From: JAQGLW01 sp035995725
Lineage (GTDB): Bacteria; Pseudomonadota; Gammaproteobacteria; Burkholderiales; Burkholderiaceae_D
Reading direction: 5' to 3'
NCBI GenBank assembly: GCA_035995725.1
Contig: DASYKE010000159.1
Location: 1 to 22,476, forward strand
Length of the DNA stretch: 22,476 bases
Shown here: piece after piece, positions 21,346-22,476 of the stretch
Layout: every line of letters starts with the position of its first letter
Position numbering within the stretch: position 1 is the first letter of the stretch
Translations under genes and position numbers: made by a program
Notes under the pieces: model-generated
The model's input: the letters and a program-made list of their open reading frames with translations, nothing else
Database searches by the model: none
Told to the model about the DNA's origin: nothing

Positions 21346-22476
21346 TTACAGCGTGATCTGCGCGGTTTCCAGCCACTTCCAGAAGTCCACCCCGGGCGGC
21401 TTCTGCAGTTGATCGGAATATTTTTTGTCGATCACGCCCAGCGTCGGGAAGTCGTATTTATTCTTGTGGGTGGAAAGCCCCTGGTAGAAAGTCTGTTCGG
21501 CGATATGGTCGGTACGCATATGGCCCGGACCGCCCAGCGATTCCACTTTGACTCCTTCCATGGAAGCAGCTATCTCTTCCATGCTCGGCCATGCGCCGTT
21601 TTTTGCCTTGACTGCCTTTTCGACGCCGGCCTTGTACACCTGCATCGCGAAATAGGCGCGGTCAGCTTCCCAGTGCGGATAATCCTTGTAGCGGTCGGCA
21701 TACATCGCCACGAATTCCTTCTGGATCGGCGATGCGTTGGGCAGGTCGAAATAAAGCGTGTTGTGGCCGAAGATCATGTTCTCCGGCGTGAACGACTTTT
21801 TCAGCAGCGTATGCTGAAAACCCGCGGCCGGAACCACGAATTTTGTATCGCCGGCCATCAGCCCCGCGCCATAAGCGGTCTGCATGAAAACCGGCAGGTC
21901 GGCAAACAGCAGGGACGTGAAAATCAGGTCGGGCTTCGCGGCTTTCAACGCGCCGACGTGGGAAGACAGGTCAAGCGTGCCGACCTTCGGCCACTGCTCA
22001 GCGACCACCTTGGCCTGGATTCCAAAGCGCTTGAGCAGCGCGAGGAAAGCAGCCCAGTTGTTTCGGCCATAGGAGTAGTCCGGATTGATGCCGGCGATGG
22101 TGGCGAATTTACCCTTGAAATGCTTGATCGCCAGCAACGATGCCATCACGGCTTCGCATTCATTGTCGGTCGAGCGAAACAGGTAGCGCGGCTTTGCGAT
22201 CGTCTCGCGCACGCCATCCTGCGTCGTGCCGTCCCAATAAATGGTGATGGTCTTCAATTCCTCCGCGGAAGGTCCCATCGCAAGGCTTACGCCGGATGAA
22301 ACGATGCCCTGAACGCAATCGACCTTATCCTGCAGAACCAGCTTGCGCAGGCGCTCGATCGAGTCTTTCGCATTGGTTTCCTCTTCGACGATCAGTTCCA
22401 CCTTGCGCCCGGCAATGCCGCCGCTTGCATTCATCTTGTCGGCGGCGAACTGGGTACCGCGCAGGCCGCATTCGCC
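21346..22476 (-). CDS. ABC substrate-binding protein, Leu/Ile/Val-type (partial, N-terminus off window)
   Basis: This is the periplasmic receptor of the liv-type importer, 376 codons within the window, still open at the right edge. An ATG at 22434 exists, but the frame upstream of it reads ECGLRGTQFAADKM then NASGGIAGRKVEL, which is the normal internal start of the mature fold, so the true start and signal peptide lie beyond the window. Other family features are DCVQGIVSSGVSLAMGP and HFKGKFATIAGINPDYSYGR. Characterised relatives bind branched-chain amino acids, amides, or aromatic and aliphatic acids, so the ligand is open. It leads the livHMGF genes in transcription order and is separated from them by a hairpin. 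Confidence 0.92.
   Translation of the reverse strand, partial: GECGLRGTQFAADKMNASGGIAGRKVELIVEEETNAKDSIERLRKLVLQDKVDCVQGIVSSGVSLAMGPSAEELKTITIYWDGTTQDGVRETIAKPRYLFRSTDNECEAVMASLLAIKHFKGKFATIAGINPDYSYGRNNWAAFLALLKRFGIQAKVVAEQWPKVGTLDLSSHVGALKAAKPDLIFTSLLFADLPVFMQTAYGAGLMAGDTKFVVPAAGFQHTLLKKSFTPENMIFGHNTLYFDLPNASPIQKEFVAMYADRYKDYPHWEADRAYFAMQVYKAGVEKAVKAKNGAWPSMEEIAASMEGVKVESLGGPGHMRTDHIAEQTFYQGLSTHKNKYDFPTLGVIDKKYSDQLQKPPGVDFWKWLETAQITL

Noticed and set aside
21409..22299. 296-codon plus-strand open frame opposite the substrate-binding protein gene
   Set aside because: Antisense shadow of a well-supported gene; no family resemblance.

Overview
The window looks like part of a betaproteobacterial chromosome, most likely Burkholderiales. 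This rests on protein style, a liv-type ABC operon, tripartite TRAP genes and catabolic SDR/ALDH/LysR gene content; no rRNA or marker gene confirms it. Nearly everything is metabolic or transport. I see no tRNA, rRNA or CRISPR array and no intact mobile element.

Left block (399-13134, all minus strand). This reads as a catabolic cluster for an unidentified small organic substrate, probably an acid or enone. In transcription order it holds a LysR regulator, a cupin protein, a GTG-initiated aldehyde dehydrogenase, a thiamine-diphosphate (acetolactate synthase-like) enzyme, a PRISE-type SDR (progesterone 5beta-reductase/iridoid synthase-like), and a two-domain dimeric alpha/beta-barrel protein. 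These are followed by a complete TRAP transporter (dctP-dctQ-dctM), an MFS permease of the anion:cation symporter type, a second PRISE SDR and a second, ABM-type alpha/beta-barrel protein. Most junctions are tight: 3, 10, 36 and 44 bases, one 4-base ATGA overlap and one abutting TAA|ATG. The likely internal transcription breaks are before dctP (135 bases) and before the MFS gene (247 bases). The repeated pairing of a PRISE SDR with a small alpha/beta-barrel protein is the most distinctive feature.

Boundary (13135-13866). This gene-poor stretch carries a LysR-type dyad just upstream of the regulator and, at its right end, about 40 codons of the N-terminal domain of a tyrosine-type phage/island integrase, with no start and an early stop. 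It looks like the scar of an old integration event. The left margin (1-398) is also gene-free but structured: a perfect 10-bp inverted repeat encloses two hairpins, one with a GCGA tetraloop.

Right block (13867-22476). It holds an isocitrate lyase/PEP mutase superfamily enzyme (+), a MetX-like alpha/beta hydrolase (-), and a divergent two-gene unit of a PhyH-type Fe(II)/2-oxoglutarate dioxygenase and a zinc alcohol dehydrogenase (+, GTGA overlap). A full high-affinity branched-chain-amino-acid-type ABC importer follows on the minus strand: substrate-binding protein (cut by the window edge), livH, livM, livG, livF. The hydrolase, dioxygenase, dehydrogenase and importer may form a second uptake-and-degradation module; its substrate cannot be read from the sequence.
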